A DNA stretch of 64,000 nt, taken from NCBI RefSeq assembly GCF_000820515.1, contig NZ_JXDG01000058.1:186001-250000 (forward strand). The letters run 5' to 3'. Position numbers and translations under genes: made by a program. The stretch is from Pseudomonas batumici (GTDB lineage: Bacteria; Pseudomonadota; Gammaproteobacteria; Pseudomonadales; Pseudomonadaceae). Positions within the stretch are counted from its first letter, which is position 1, and each line of letters starts with the position of its first letter. The notes beneath the pieces were generated by a model. The model saw only the letters and a program-made list of their open reading frames with translations, was not told where the DNA came from and made no database searches. Shown piece after piece: positions 19,070-28,287 of this stretch.

Positions 19070-19942
19070 TCAGGCATTTTTCTGCCGATCCAGCGCCACC
19101 TGGTACAGCAGGTTCTTGCGCACCCCGGTGATCTCCGCCGCCAGGGCCGCGGCCCGCTTGAGCGGCATCTCCTGGAGCAACAGGTCGAGGATACGCAGCG
19201 CCTCGCTACCGACCGCGTCGTCGTTTTCCGGCGCCGTCCAGCCGGCGACCAGCACCACGCACTCGCCGCGCTGCTGGTTGGCGTCCACCTCGACAAAGGC
19301 GCGCAGCTCACTCAGGGGCAAGCCCTTGAGGGTTTCGAAGGTCTTGGTCAGTTCGCGGGCCAGCAGCGCCGGGCGCTCGGCGCCGAAGACCGCCTCCAGA
19401 TCCTGCAGGCATTCGAGAATCCGATGCGGTGCCTCATAGAAGATCAGCGTGCGCGGCTCTTCCTTCAGCAACTCCAGGCGCGCGCGCCGCCCCGCCGCCT
19501 TGGCCGGCAGGAAACCTTCGAAGATGAAACGGTCGGAAGGCAGACCGGCCGCCGAGAGCGCGGCGATCAACGCGCAAGCTCCGGGAACCGGGACTACACT
19601 GACACCTGCCGCCCGCGCCTGACGCACCAGGTGATAACCGGGATCGGAAATCAACGGCGTGCCCGCATCGGAAATCAGGGCCACGTCCTCACCCGCCAGT
19701 AACCTGGCGATGAAACGGCTGCCTTCGTCACGTTCGTTGTGCTCGTGACAGGCCGCAAGCGGTGTCGTAATCCCGAAGTGCTGCAGCAATCTGAGTGAGT
19801 GGCGGGTGTCTTCCGCAGCAATCAGGGACACCTCGCGCAACACTTTCATGGCTCGCGCACTGATGTCATCCAGGTTGCCAATGGGCGTCGCCACCACATA
19901 AAGCGAGCCGACAGCGGAATTCAAAGCACCTGGAGCAGTCAA
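19070..19942 (-). CDS. rsmI: 16S rRNA (cytidine-1402 2'-O) methyltransferase RsmI
   Basis: RsmI methylates the ribose of C1402, the same nucleotide modified by RsmH nearby. The family N-terminus GSLYVVATPIGNLDDIS sits well inside a longer open frame. The best start is TTG at 19942 (TAPGALNSAVGSLY, 290 residues) with GAGG eight bases upstream. Motifs SDAGTPLISDPGY and PGACALIAALSAAGLP are intact. It is divergent from lpoA. Confidence 0.93.
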   Translation of the reverse strand: MTAPGALNSAVGSLYVVATPIGNLDDISARAMKVLREVSLIAAEDTRHSLRLLQHFGITTPLAACHEHNERDEGSRFIARLLAGEDVALISDAGTPLISDPGYHLVRQARAAGVSVVPVPGACALIAALSAAGLPSDRFIFEGFLPAKAAGRRARLELLKEEPRTLIFYEAPHRILECLQDLEAVFGAERPALLARELTKTFETLKGLPLSELRAFVEVDANQQRGECVVLVAGWTAPENDDAVGSEALRILDLLLQEMPLKRAAALAAEITGVRKNLLYQVALDRQKNA

Positions 19943-20160
19943 AGCGCACACCTCGAGAAGAACGAAAACGCCATTGTAGCGCGTAGCCGTCCTGCCGATA
20001 CGCTTCACAACGGCGGGTGCACGCCCGGCAAGCGCGCGATTCGTGCGCCGCGACACGCTTTGTACGACCTAATTTGACCGTTTCACGCCAGTAACATCGC
20101 GCCCCGGCCAGTGCTTGGGTACAATTCCACGCTCATATGATCGAGTAACAGGAACACTAC

Positions 20161-21972
20161 ATGATCGCTTGCCTGCGGCTGTTCTCTGCCCTCTGCCTCG
20201 CTGCCCTGCTGGCGGCTTGCGCCAGCTCGCCCTCCTCCAGCCTTGGCGAACTCCCACGGACCCCGAATGCCAGCATCGAGCAGTTGCTCGAACAGGCGGC
20301 CTCCAGCAAGACACCGGAACAGGCCGCCATGCTGCGCCTGAGCGCTGCCGACCTGGCCTACCACCAGAAAGACAGCGGGCGTGCCGCGCAGATTCTTGCG
20401 CAGGTGCCCCTGAACACCCTCAAGCCGGCGCAACAGGTGTACGCCAGCACCCTGGCGGCCGAACTGGCCATGACCCGCAACCAGCCCAAGGCGGCACTGA
20501 CCGCCTTGAGCCATCCGAGCCTGGAACGCCTCGGCGAACTCCCGGTGGACCTGCAGGTGCGTACCCAGACCGTGCGCGCCCGCGCCCTCGAAGCCGACGG
20601 CCAGACCCTGGCCGCTGCCCGCGAGCGCATCTTCATCGCCCCGCTGCTCAGCGGCGACGCGGCCAGGAACAACCATGAAGCCATCTGGGCACTGATCGCG
20701 GCCCTGCCGACCGACCAGTTGCAGCCCACCGGCAACGACGACCTCAGCGGCTGGTTGAGCCTGGCGCGGGCGGTGAAGTCGTCCGGCACCCTGGAGCAGC
20801 AGCAGGCCGCCATCGACACCTGGCGCGCACAGAACCCCAAGCACCCGGCCGCCCAGCAATTGCCGCTGGCATTGGTGAAACTCAAGGAACTGGCCAGCCA
20901 GCCGCTGAGCAAGATTGCCCTGCTGCTGCCGCAGGACGGCCCGCTGGCCTCGGTAGGCAAGGCCCTGCGTGAAGGCTTCATGGCCGCTCACTACCAGGCC
21001 CAACAGGCCGGCCAGAAGCCACCCGCCATCGAGTTCTACGACAGCTCGCGCATCGGCTCCCTGGATGACTTCTATCGCAAGGCCCAGGCCTCCGGCGTGC
21101 AGCTGGTGATCGGCCCGCTGGAGAAGCCACTGGTCAAGCAGCTCAGCGCTCGCCCGCAACTGCCGATCACCACCCTGGCGCTGAACTACAGCGAAAGCGC
21201 GCAGAACCCGGCACAACTGTTCCAGTTCGGCCTGGCCGCCGAAGACGAAGCCCGCGAAGTGGCCCGTCGCGCCCGCGCCGACGGCCTGCACCGCGCTGCC
21301 GTCATGGTGCCGAAAGGCGAATGGGGTGATCGCGTCCTCAAGGCCTTCCGTCAGAACTGGGAAACCAACGGCGGCACCGTGGTCGGTATCGAGCGCGTCG
21401 ACCAGCCGGTCGCCCTGGCCCAGCAGATCGCCGAGCTGTTCCAACTGCGCCAGAGCGAAGGCCGCGCCAAGAGCCTGCAAAGCACGGTCGGTGGCCAGGT
21501 CGCCGCCCAGCCGTCGCGTCGCCAGGACATCGAGTTCATCTTCCTCGCCGCGACTCCGCAGCAGGCGCAACAGATCAAGCCGACCCTGAACTTCCAGTAC
21601 GCCGGTGACGTGCCGGTATACGCCACCTCCCATGTGTTCAGCGCCACCGGTGACCAGAACCAGTACAACGACATGAACGGCATTCGCTTCTGCGAAACCC
21701 CCTGGCTGCTGGACGCCAACGACCCGCTGCGCCGGCAGGTCACCGCACAGTGGCCGCAGGCCGGCGGCGCCCTCGGTCGCCTGTACGCCATGGGTGTCGA
21801 CGCCTATCGCCTGGCTCCGCGCCTGGGCCAGCTCAAGGCCCTGCCCGACAGCCGCATCGACGGCCTCTCCGGCAGCCTGAGCATGGACGCGGCGCAACGG
21901 GTCGAACGCCAGCTGCCTTGGGCGCAGTTCGTCAGCGGCCAGGTCCAGCGCCTGCCGGATACGCCGCGCTGA
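20161..21972 (+). CDS. lpoA: Penicillin-binding protein activator lipoprotein LpoA
   Basis: LpoA is an outer-membrane lipoprotein that reaches through the peptidoglycan to stimulate PBP1a. It is 603 residues. The signal peptide ends in the lipobox LLAAC (Cys20). The N-terminal half is helical and TPR-like; the C-terminal half resembles a periplasmic-binding fold (KIALLLPQDGPLASVGKALREG onwards). It starts an operon with yraN (TGATG junction), gmhA and dolP. Confidence 0.93.
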   Translation: MIACLRLFSALCLAALLAACASSPSSSLGELPRTPNASIEQLLEQAASSKTPEQAAMLRLSAADLAYHQKDSGRAAQILAQVPLNTLKPAQQVYASTLAAELAMTRNQPKAALTALSHPSLERLGELPVDLQVRTQTVRARALEADGQTLAAARERIFIAPLLSGDAARNNHEAIWALIAALPTDQLQPTGNDDLSGWLSLARAVKSSGTLEQQQAAIDTWRAQNPKHPAAQQLPLALVKLKELASQPLSKIALLLPQDGPLASVGKALREGFMAAHYQAQQAGQKPPAIEFYDSSRIGSLDDFYRKAQASGVQLVIGPLEKPLVKQLSARPQLPITTLALNYSESAQNPAQLFQFGLAAEDEAREVARRARADGLHRAAVMVPKGEWGDRVLKAFRQNWETNGGTVVGIERVDQPVALAQQIAELFQLRQSEGRAKSLQSTVGGQVAAQPSRRQDIEFIFLAATPQQAQQIKPTLNFQYAGDVPVYATSHVFSATGDQNQYNDMNGIRFCETPWLLDANDPLRRQVTAQWPQAGGALGRLYAMGVDAYRLAPRLGQLKALPDSRIDGLSGSLSMDAAQRVERQLPWAQFVSGQVQRLPDTPR

Positions 21973-22343
21973 TGGCGCCAGCCGCCCATCTGGAACATGG
22001 CAAGGATGCCGAGCGCCTCGCGCTGCGGCATCTTGAACAACAGGGTCTGCGCCTGCTGGCGCAGAACTGGTCATGTAAACGGGGCGAGCTGGATCTGGTC
22101 ATGCTCGACGGCGATACAGTAGTATTCGTCGAAGTTCGTTACAGGAAAAACACCCAATGGGGTGGCGCACTGGGCAGCATCGATGCCCGCAAGCGCAAAA
22201 AAGTAATATTCGCCGCGCAGTATTTCCTGCAACGCGAGTCACGCTGGGCCCAATGCCCTTGCCGTTTCGACGTGGTGGCCATAGACGGCCCGGTCGAGAC
22301 GGCGCCCCAGTTGAACTGGCTACGGAATGCCTTCGACAGCTGA
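21972..22343 (+). CDS. yraN: YraN family (UPF0102) endonuclease-like protein
   Basis: This is a small predicted nuclease-fold protein of 123 residues, function unproven. Motifs typical of the family are GKDAERLALRHLEQQGLRLL, the acidic core RGELDLVMLD and VFVEVRYRKNTQWGG (the E and K of the restriction-like fold). Its ATG overlaps the lpoA stop by one base, so I start it there rather than at the much longer upstream frame inside lpoA. Confidence 0.93.
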   Translation: MAPAAHLEHGKDAERLALRHLEQQGLRLLAQNWSCKRGELDLVMLDGDTVVFVEVRYRKNTQWGGALGSIDARKRKKVIFAAQYFLQRESRWAQCPCRFDVVAIDGPVETAPQLNWLRNAFDS

Positions 22344-22480
22344 TCCAGGCTGTCGGCCCGATGTCTCTTTTCACACACCGATTTTGCTCTTTGCTTTGCG
22401 GGCTGCACATTCTTGTGCCGGGCAGCCACCGGGAAAACCCGGTCCGCGCTCGACCAGCCGCCCTACTTAAGGTCACATAG

Positions 22481-23074
22481 ATGGATATGCAATCCCGAAT
22501 TCGCCAGCTTTTCCAGGCCAGTATCGACACCAAGCAGCAGGCGATGGACGTTCTTGCACCTCACATCGAGCAAGCCAGCCAGGTCATGGTCAATGCCCTG
22601 CTCAACGAAGGCAAAATGCTCTCCTGCGGCAACGGCGGTTCCGCCGGCGATGCCCAGCACTTTTCCTCGGAACTGCTCAACCGCTTCGAGCGCGAGCGAC
22701 CGAGCCTGCCGGCCATTGCCCTGACCACCGACAGCTCGACCCTCACCTCGATCGCCAACGACTACAGCTACAACGAAGTCTTCTCCAAACAGATCCGCGC
22801 CCTGGGCCAACCGGGCGACGTCCTGCTGGCGATTTCCACCAGCGGCAACTCCGCCAACATCATTCAGGCCATCCAGGCCGCACATGACCGCGAAATGATT
22901 GTCGTAGCCTTGACGGGACGCGATGGCGGCGGTATGGCTTCCCTGCTGCTGCCTGAAGATGTCGAGATTCGCGTCCCAGCCAACGTCACCGCACGTATTC
23001 AGGAAGTCCACCTGCTGGCGATCCATTGCCTCTGCGATCTGATCGACAGCCAATTGTTCGGGAGTGAAGAATGA
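22481..23074 (+). CDS. gmhA: SIS-domain phosphoheptose isomerase GmhA / DnaA-associated DiaA
   Basis: It is 197 residues with a single SIS domain: CGNGGSAGDAQHFSSELLNRFERER near residue 50, DSSTLTSIANDYSY and ISTSGNSANIIQAI. GmhA makes D-glycero-D-manno-heptose 7-phosphate for the LPS core; DiaA is a paralogue that binds DnaA. The position between yraN and dolP matches E. coli diaA, while Pseudomonas annotations use gmhA, so the two cannot be told apart here. ATG is preceded by AAGG. Confidence 0.85.
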   Translation: MDMQSRIRQLFQASIDTKQQAMDVLAPHIEQASQVMVNALLNEGKMLSCGNGGSAGDAQHFSSELLNRFERERPSLPAIALTTDSSTLTSIANDYSYNEVFSKQIRALGQPGDVLLAISTSGNSANIIQAIQAAHDREMIVVALTGRDGGGMASLLLPEDVEIRVPANVTARIQEVHLLAIHCLCDLIDSQLFGSEE

Positions 23075-23649
23075 CCATCAATCGCCTTAGCCTGCTGGCC
23101 GTGACCCTGTGCCTGGGCCTCAGCGGCTGCAGTTCGGTGCTGACCGCCACCCGCGACGAACCGATCAACGATGATCGCGGCACCCGTACCCTGGGCAGCA
23201 AGATCGACGATTCGCTGATCGACACCAAGGTCGCGGTCAACGTCGCCAAGGCCGACCCCGCCCTCGAAAACGGCTCGCACATTGTCGTCACCAGCTACAA
23301 CGGGATTGTGCTGCTCGCCGGCCAGACCCCTCGCGAAGACCTCAAGGCCAAGGCCGAACAGGCCGCGGCGGCGGTCCAACGGGTGAAGAAGGTCAACAAC
23401 GAACTGCAGGTCCTCGAACCGTCCTCGCTGGCGGCACGCACCAGCGATAACTGGCTGACCACCAAGATCAAGACCCAGATGCTGGCCGACAATGCCATTC
23501 CCGGCTCGCGCATCAAGGTCGTCACCGAGAACGGCATCGTCTACCTGCTGGGCCTGGTCACCCGGGATGAAGCCAATCGCGCTACCAACCTGGTGCAGGG
23601 CGTCAGCGGCGTGCAGAAGATCGTCAAGCTGTTCGAGTACATCGACTGA
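23071..23649 (+). CDS. dolP: Dual BON-domain outer-membrane lipoprotein DolP (YraP-like)
   Basis: It is 192 residues with a lipoprotein signal (LCLGLSGCSS, Cys near 20) and two BON domains: first around DDSLIDTKVAVNVAKADPAL, second around DNWLTTKIKTQMLADNAIPG, each with the GIV(L/Y)LLG core. DolP maintains outer-membrane integrity and supports septal amidase activation in other bacteria. The ATG overlaps the gmhA stop (ATGA). Confidence 0.9.
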   Translation: MTINRLSLLAVTLCLGLSGCSSVLTATRDEPINDDRGTRTLGSKIDDSLIDTKVAVNVAKADPALENGSHIVVTSYNGIVLLAGQTPREDLKAKAEQAAAAVQRVKKVNNELQVLEPSSLAARTSDNWLTTKIKTQMLADNAIPGSRIKVVTENGIVYLLGLVTRDEANRATNLVQGVSGVQKIVKLFEYID

Positions 23650-23660
23650 TTCGCTAACTA

Positions 23661-23760
23661 CTGTGGGAGCCGGCTTGCTGCGGGCGGCGTTCCGACGATG
23701 AGGCCAGTGAGCCTTGCATCGCCTGATCGGCCGCCATCGCCGGCAAGCCGGCTCCTACAG
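23661..23760. repeat. REPIN: two inverted REP palindromes
   Basis: The left arm tgtgggagccggcttgctg and the right arm ccggcaagccggctcctaca are inverse-related, separated by about 60 bases. This is the typical Pseudomonas REP doublet. It lies between dolP and the sspB terminator. Confidence 0.85.
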
Positions 23761-23776
23761 GGTTGCGATCCAGACG

Positions 23777-23809
23777 AAAAAAAGGCGACCCGGATGGGTC
23801 GCCTTTTTT
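23777..23809. terminator. Bidirectional terminator after sspB
   Basis: The hairpin ggcgaccc / ggat / gggtcgcc is flanked by seven A on the left and six T on the right. It ends sspB (stop at 23811-23813) on the minus strand and can also stop the lpoA-dolP transcript. Confidence 0.9.
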
Positions 23810-23810
23810 A

Positions 23811-24224
23811 TTACTTCACCACCTTCAAGCTTGGCCGACCGCTGGGGCGCGGCGGCTCGGAACCTGGCGGCGGACCGTCGTCGTCCGGCTCGACCCCGTC
23901 ATCGCCCTCCAGGGGCGCTTCCAGCTCGAAGACCATGCCCTGGCCATTCTCCCGGGCGTAGATCCCGAGAATGGCGCTGATCGGTACGTAAAGCGTATGC
24001 GGCACACCCCCGAAACGGCCTTCGAAGCTGACCGCCTCGTTGTCCATGTGCAAGTGACGCACCGCACTGGGGGAAACGTTCAAGACGATTTGTCCGTCAC
24101 TGGCAAAACCTTGCGGCACCTGGACCGAGGGATACTCGGAGTTGACCAGTATGTGCGGCGTACAATCGTTATCCACTATCCATTCGTACAGGGCACGAAT
24201 CAAATAAGGGCGACTGGAGTTCAT
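23811..24224 (-). CDS. sspB: ClpXP adaptor SspB
   Basis: SspB delivers ssrA-tagged peptides to ClpXP. It is 137 residues with the conserved N-terminal half SRPYLIRALYEWIVDNDCTPH and the fold core RFGGVPHTLYVPISAILGIYA. A flexible Asp/Pro-rich linker (DDDGPPPGSEPP) ends in the ClpX-binding tail RPSLKVVK. It follows sspA after 11 bases. Confidence 0.95.
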   Translation of the reverse strand: MNSSRPYLIRALYEWIVDNDCTPHILVNSEYPSVQVPQGFASDGQIVLNVSPSAVRHLHMDNEAVSFEGRFGGVPHTLYVPISAILGIYARENGQGMVFELEAPLEGDDGVEPDDDGPPPGSEPPRPSGRPSLKVVK

Positions 24225-24235
24225 AAAACAGCTCC

Positions 24236-24853
24236 TTAGCGCATATCGCGTTCGACAGCAGACAGGCTTGCCTGGAAAGCCTCACGCGCGAACTGGCGCT
24301 CCATATAATCGAGCAACGGCTTGGCGGGCCGCGGCAATTCAATACCCAGAATCGGTAGACGCCAGAGTATCGGTAATAGGCAGCAGTCCACCAGACTTTG
24401 CTCGGCACTCAAGAAAAATGGCTTGTCGGCAAACAGCGGTGACGCCCCTGTCAGGCTCTCACGCAGCTCCTTGCGCGCCTGCACACGCGCCGGCTCCTTG
24501 CTGCGCGGATCCAGAATCACATCCACCAGCGCACACCAGTCACGCTGGATGCGATGGATCAACAAACGGCTGTTGGCTCGTGCCACAGGATAAACCGGCA
24601 GCAGCGGCGGATGCGGATAACGCTCATCCAGATATTCCATCACCACCGTCGACTCCCACAACGCCAGGTCACGATCGACCAGGGTGGGCAGGCTGCCGTA
24701 GGGGTTCACTTCGATCAGCTTCGACGGCTGACGCCCCGCCTCCACACTGATGATTTCGGCGCTGACACCCTTCTCTGCAAGTACGATGCGCACCCGATGG
24801 GAATAGTGGTCGGCGGGGTCGGAGTAACAGGCCAACCGATTGGTCACGCCCAT
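24236..24853 (-). CDS. sspA: Stringent starvation protein A (RNA polymerase-associated, GST fold)
   Basis: SspA binds RNA polymerase and modulates stationary-phase and virulence promoters. It is 205 residues from the ATG at 24853 (MGVTNRLACYSDPADHYSHR), preceded by AGGAGG. The thioredoxin-like N-terminal part (NPYGSLPTLVDRDLALWES) and the helical GST C-terminus are visible. It forms an operon with sspB and lies just downstream of petC on the same strand. Confidence 0.95.
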   Translation of the reverse strand: MGVTNRLACYSDPADHYSHRVRIVLAEKGVSAEIISVEAGRQPSKLIEVNPYGSLPTLVDRDLALWESTVVMEYLDERYPHPPLLPVYPVARANSRLLIHRIQRDWCALVDVILDPRSKEPARVQARKELRESLTGASPLFADKPFFLSAEQSLVDCCLLPILWRLPILGIELPRPAKPLLDYMERQFAREAFQASLSAVERDMR

Positions 24854-25036
24854 GGCGGTCCTCCTCGCTTGTTGAATTTGTCGAAACGGAAAAACGCGCG
24901 CGCCCAAGGGAAGCCTCCCGTAGCCGCAGGCCGGACAGGGTGAAACCGTTGCCGGCCCCACCCCGTCCGTACCCACTTGCTACATCTTCAGAGGCACCCT
25001 TGGGCGCGCACGATTGACCGCTATATTACAACGTTA

Positions 25037-25819
25037 TCAGTGCACATCCTTCCAGTATTCGCGCTTGAGCAGATAAGCGAACACGAAGAAGAAGGCCAGG
25101 TACAGCAAAACGTAGGTACCGATGCGCTGATGCTCCAGCTTCACCGGGTTGGCCGAGTAGGCCAGGAAGGTCACCAGGTTCTTGACCTTCTCATCGAATT
25201 GCTCTTCGCTCAAGGCGCCGGTTTTCGGCACGATGGTCAACTGATCGCACGCCTCATGGGTCAAAGGCGTACCGGTCAGCGGATCATACTGCTTCTTGCC
25301 GTCCTCGACGATTTGAACCTGCTTGCATCCGATCACCTGACGCCCCTGCAGCCCCACCAGCACGTTAGGCATGCCGACGTTCGGGAAGACCTTGTTGTTC
25401 ACGCCCCAGGGACGCGTCGGATCTTCGTAGAAAGACCGCAGGTAGCCGTAGAGCCAGTCGGTACCGCGCACACGGGCAACCAGGGTCAGGTCGGGCGGTG
25501 CCGCCCCGAACCAGGCCTTGGCGTCAGCCGGCTGCATGCCGATGGTCATGTGGTCGCCGATCTTGGCGCCGGTGAACACCAGGTTCTTGAGCATCAGGTC
25601 ATGGGGAATCCCCAGGTCGTCGGCGACACGCTCATAACGCTGGAACTTGGCACTGTGGCAACCCATGCAATAGTTGGCAAAGGTCCGCGCACCATCCTGC
25701 ATGGCCGCCTTGTCGGAAACGTCGATATCGACTTTTTCAAGTTCCGGACCGCCATGCTCGGCGGCGAAAGACAGGAGCGGCAGGGCCGCAAGCATCAACA
25801 CTGCAAATAATTTTTTCAT
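25037..25819 (-). CDS. petC: Ubiquinol-cytochrome c reductase, cytochrome c1
   Basis: Cytochrome c1 accepts electrons from the Rieske protein in complex III. It is 260 residues from the ATG at 25819, which touches the petB stop (TGATG). It has a signal peptide (MKKLFAVLMLAALPLLSFAA), the haem c motif CMGCH, the distal Met region and a C-terminal anchor (YLAFFFVFAYLLKREYWKDVH). A longer frame upstream lies inside petB. Confidence 0.96.
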   Translation of the reverse strand: MKKLFAVLMLAALPLLSFAAEHGGPELEKVDIDVSDKAAMQDGARTFANYCMGCHSAKFQRYERVADDLGIPHDLMLKNLVFTGAKIGDHMTIGMQPADAKAWFGAAPPDLTLVARVRGTDWLYGYLRSFYEDPTRPWGVNNKVFPNVGMPNVLVGLQGRQVIGCKQVQIVEDGKKQYDPLTGTPLTHEACDQLTIVPKTGALSEEQFDEKVKNLVTFLAYSANPVKLEHQRIGTYVLLYLAFFFVFAYLLKREYWKDVH

Positions 25820-27030
25820 CAGCCAGTCACCCTTTCCGGAACCGGTTTGGTCTTCTCGAGCCGGGTATAGAACGGCATCAGAATGAAGTAGGCGAAATAC
25901 AGGACGGTGCACACCCGCGACAGCAGCGTACGCTCCGGCGTCGGCGGCATCACGCCCAACCAGCCGAGGGTCACGAAGGCGATGCAGAACACCCACAACC
26001 AGATCTTGCTCAGCCAGCCCTTGTAGCGCATGGACTTGACCGGGCTACGATCCAGCCACGGCAGGACGAACAGCACGGCGATCGACGCGCCCATGGCCAT
26101 GACGCCCATGAGTTTGTCCGGAACCGCCCGCAGGATCGCGTAGAACGGGGTGAAGTACCAGACCGGGGCGATGTGCTCAGGCGTCTTGAACGCGTTGGCC
26201 ACTTCGAAGTTGGGTTTTTCGAGGAAATACCCCCCCATTTCCGGGAAGAAAAACACGATGGAACAGAAGATGAACAGGAACACCACCACGCCGACGATGT
26301 CCTTCACGGTGTAGTACGGGTGGAAGGCGATGCCATCCAGCGGCACACCGTTTTCGTCCTTGAGCTTCTTGATGTCGACGCCGTCCGGGTTGTTCGAACC
26401 GACTTCGTGCAGCGCCAGCACGTGCAGCACCACCAGGCCCAGGATCACGATCGGCAAGGCCACCACGTGCAGGGCGAAGAAGCGGTTCAGGGTAATCCCG
26501 GAAATCAGGTAGTCACCACGAATCCACTGGGTCAGGTCGTTGCCGATGACCGGGATCGCGCCGAACAGCGAGATGATCACCTGGGCCCCCCAGTAGGACA
26601 TCTGGCCCCACGGCAGCAGGTAGCCCATGAAGGCCTCGGCCATCAGCGCCAGGTAGATCAGCATGCCGAACAGCCACACCAGCTCACGGGGTTTCTGGTA
26701 CGAACCGTAGAGCAGGCCACGGAACATGTGCAGGTAGACCACAATGAAGAACGCCGAAGCGCCGGTGGAGTGCAGCAGGCGCAGGATCGAGCCGTACTCG
26801 ACGTCGCGCATGATGTATTCGACGGAGGCGAAGGCCTCTTCCGCCGACGGGGTGTAGCTCATGGTCAGCCAGACACCGGTGACGATCTGGTTGACCAGCA
26901 CCAGCAGCGCCAGGGAGCCAAAGAAATAGAAGAAGTTGAAGTTTTTTGGAGCGTAATACTTGCTGAGGTGGTCTTCCCACATCTTGGTGGCGGGAAAACG
27001 TGCATCGACCCAATCCATGAACTTGCTCAT
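25819..27030 (-). CDS. petB: Ubiquinol-cytochrome c reductase, cytochrome b
   Basis: Cytochrome b is the quinone-oxidising and proton-moving core of complex III. It is 403 residues from the ATG at 27030 (a GTG one codon earlier is also possible), with GGAG about nine bases upstream. Haem-ligand helices LLRLLHSTGASAFFIVVYLHMFRG and FFALHVVALPIVILGLVVLH carry the His pairs, and the PEW-like loop reads PEHIAPVWYFTPFYA. Eight membrane helices are expected. Confidence 0.96.
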   Translation of the reverse strand: MSKFMDWVDARFPATKMWEDHLSKYYAPKNFNFFYFFGSLALLVLVNQIVTGVWLTMSYTPSAEEAFASVEYIMRDVEYGSILRLLHSTGASAFFIVVYLHMFRGLLYGSYQKPRELVWLFGMLIYLALMAEAFMGYLLPWGQMSYWGAQVIISLFGAIPVIGNDLTQWIRGDYLISGITLNRFFALHVVALPIVILGLVVLHVLALHEVGSNNPDGVDIKKLKDENGVPLDGIAFHPYYTVKDIVGVVVFLFIFCSIVFFFPEMGGYFLEKPNFEVANAFKTPEHIAPVWYFTPFYAILRAVPDKLMGVMAMGASIAVLFVLPWLDRSPVKSMRYKGWLSKIWLWVFCIAFVTLGWLGVMPPTPERTLLSRVCTVLYFAYFILMPFYTRLEKTKPVPERVTG

Positions 27031-27626
27031 CACGCTTTCTCCTTATCGACGCCAACGACAATGATCGTGTCGGACTCATAGGAATGCGGTGGAACCGGCA
27101 GGTTCAAAGGCGCGGGTTGCGACTTGTAGACGCGGCCAGCCAGATCGTAGTGGGAACCGTGGCAAGGGCAGAAATAGCCACCGACCCAGTCTTTGCCCAG
27201 ATCGGCGGGCGCCACTTCCGGACGGAATGTCGGTGAGCACCCCAGGTGGGTGCAGATACCGATCAGCAGCAGGACCTCTGGCTTGATCGACCGGTTTTTC
27301 GGGTCGACATAGGTGGGCTGTACGGAACTCTTGGATTCGGGATCAGACAATTGACCCTCGATCTTGCTGAGATTTGCCAGGATCTCCGGGGTACGGCGCA
27401 CGATAAACACCGGCTGACCTCGCCACTCGGCAATCATCTGCTGCCCGGGTTCGACCTTGCTGATATTCACCTTCACCGGTGCCCCTGCGGCTTTCGCCTT
27501 GGCACTGGGAAACCATGACCCCACGAACGGGACCGCAGCCCCCACCGCTCCTGCAGCTCCTACCACGGATGTGGCTGCTACGAGGAAGCGACGCCGGCCC
27601 GCATTCACGCCGTCATTGCTACTCAT
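27030..27626 (-). CDS. petA: Ubiquinol-cytochrome c reductase, Rieske iron-sulfur subunit
   Basis: It is 198 residues and carries the 2Fe-2S cluster of complex III. A Tat-type N-terminus (RRRFLVAATSVVGAAG) doubles as membrane anchor. Cluster motifs CTHLGC and CPCHGSHYD are intact. It is the first gene of petABC; petB follows with a one-base overlap. Confidence 0.97.
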   Translation of the reverse strand: MSSNDGVNAGRRRFLVAATSVVGAAGAVGAAVPFVGSWFPSAKAKAAGAPVKVNISKVEPGQQMIAEWRGQPVFIVRRTPEILANLSKIEGQLSDPESKSSVQPTYVDPKNRSIKPEVLLLIGICTHLGCSPTFRPEVAPADLGKDWVGGYFCPCHGSHYDLAGRVYKSQPAPLNLPVPPHSYESDTIIVVGVDKEKA

Positions 27627-27772
27627 TCAGTCCTCTCCCATCAGCTTTGTGGCCTGTTAAATCAGGCATCTACTAAGTCAAACTTTGTACTTATAAAAAT
27701 TTTGCCGAATGGTAATGAAAAGCCCCACGTATGACAAGGTAATTACCCGGCCCACCCTGCCCTAAGCCTTGT

Positions 27773-27799
27773 AGTATAGGGGCTCTACGGATGTGGCAA
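27773..27799 (-). promoter_or_regulatory. Candidate promoter of petABC
   Basis: On the minus strand TATACT (27778-27773) lies about 150 bases before petA, with TTGCCA 15 bases upstream. The -10 is good, but the spacer is short, so the -35 may be wrong. The rest of the petA-rpsI gap holds no gene. Confidence 0.35.
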
Positions 27800-27826
27800 G
27801 TTGTCACAGGAAAATATTTCGCCCAT

Positions 27827-27862
27827 AAAAAAAGCCCGGTTTCGCGAGGAAACCGGGCTTCT
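27827..27862 (-). terminator. Rho-independent terminator of rplM-rpsI
   Basis: The 11-base-pair stem aagcccggttt / aaaccgggctt with a 7-base loop is preceded on the plus strand by a run of A, which becomes the U-tract for the minus-strand transcript, about 20 bases past the rpsI stop. Confidence 0.9.
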
Positions 27863-27880
27863 TTTGGAACGAAGAACGAA

Positions 27881-28273
27881 TTAACGCTTCGAGTACTGCG
27901 GACGCTTACGCGCTTTACGCAGACCGACTTTCTTACGTTCAACTTCACGAGCATCGCGGGTTACGAAGCCGGCTTTGCGCAGGGCGCTGCGCAGAGTCTC
28001 GTCGTAGTCCATCAGGGCGCGAGTGATACCGTGGCGGATTGCGCCAGCTTGACCACTGACACCACCACCGATGACGGTGACGTAGATGTCGAACTTCTCG
28101 ACAGTCTCAGTCAGTTCCAGCGGCTGGCGAACGACCATACGGGCAGTTTCGCGGCCGAAGAACGTGTCCAGGGAGCGGTTGTTGATGGAGATGTTGCCAG
28201 TGCCCGGACGCAGGAAAACGCGTGCGGTTGCAGTCTTGCGACGGCCAGTGCCGTAATTTTGAGTCGCCGACAT
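27881..28273 (-). CDS. rpsI: 30S ribosomal protein S9 (uS9)
   Basis: It is 130 residues with the diagnostic GTGRRKTATARVFLRPG start and the C-terminal tail GLRKARKRPQYSKR, whose last residues contact P-site tRNA. It follows rplM after 14 bases and ends at a strong terminator. Confidence 0.98.
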   Translation of the reverse strand: MSATQNYGTGRRKTATARVFLRPGTGNISINNRSLDTFFGRETARMVVRQPLELTETVEKFDIYVTVIGGGVSGQAGAIRHGITRALMDYDETLRSALRKAGFVTRDAREVERKKVGLRKARKRPQYSKR

Positions 28274-28287
28274 AATGAACTATTCCG

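Noticed and set aside
18820..19131. A 103-codon open frame across rnpB
   Set aside because: It reads through the structured RNase P RNA on the antisense strand and has no ribosome site or similarity.
20083..22074. A 663-codon open frame on the minus strand opposite lpoA
   Set aside because: It is a shadow of the GC-rich lpoA frame; its product is Gly/Gln/Val/Leu-rich low-complexity with no motif, and lpoA itself is clearly real.
23698..24239. Short plus-strand open frames over the REPIN and opposite sspB
   Set aside because: They are made of REP sequence, the terminator and the sspB antisense.
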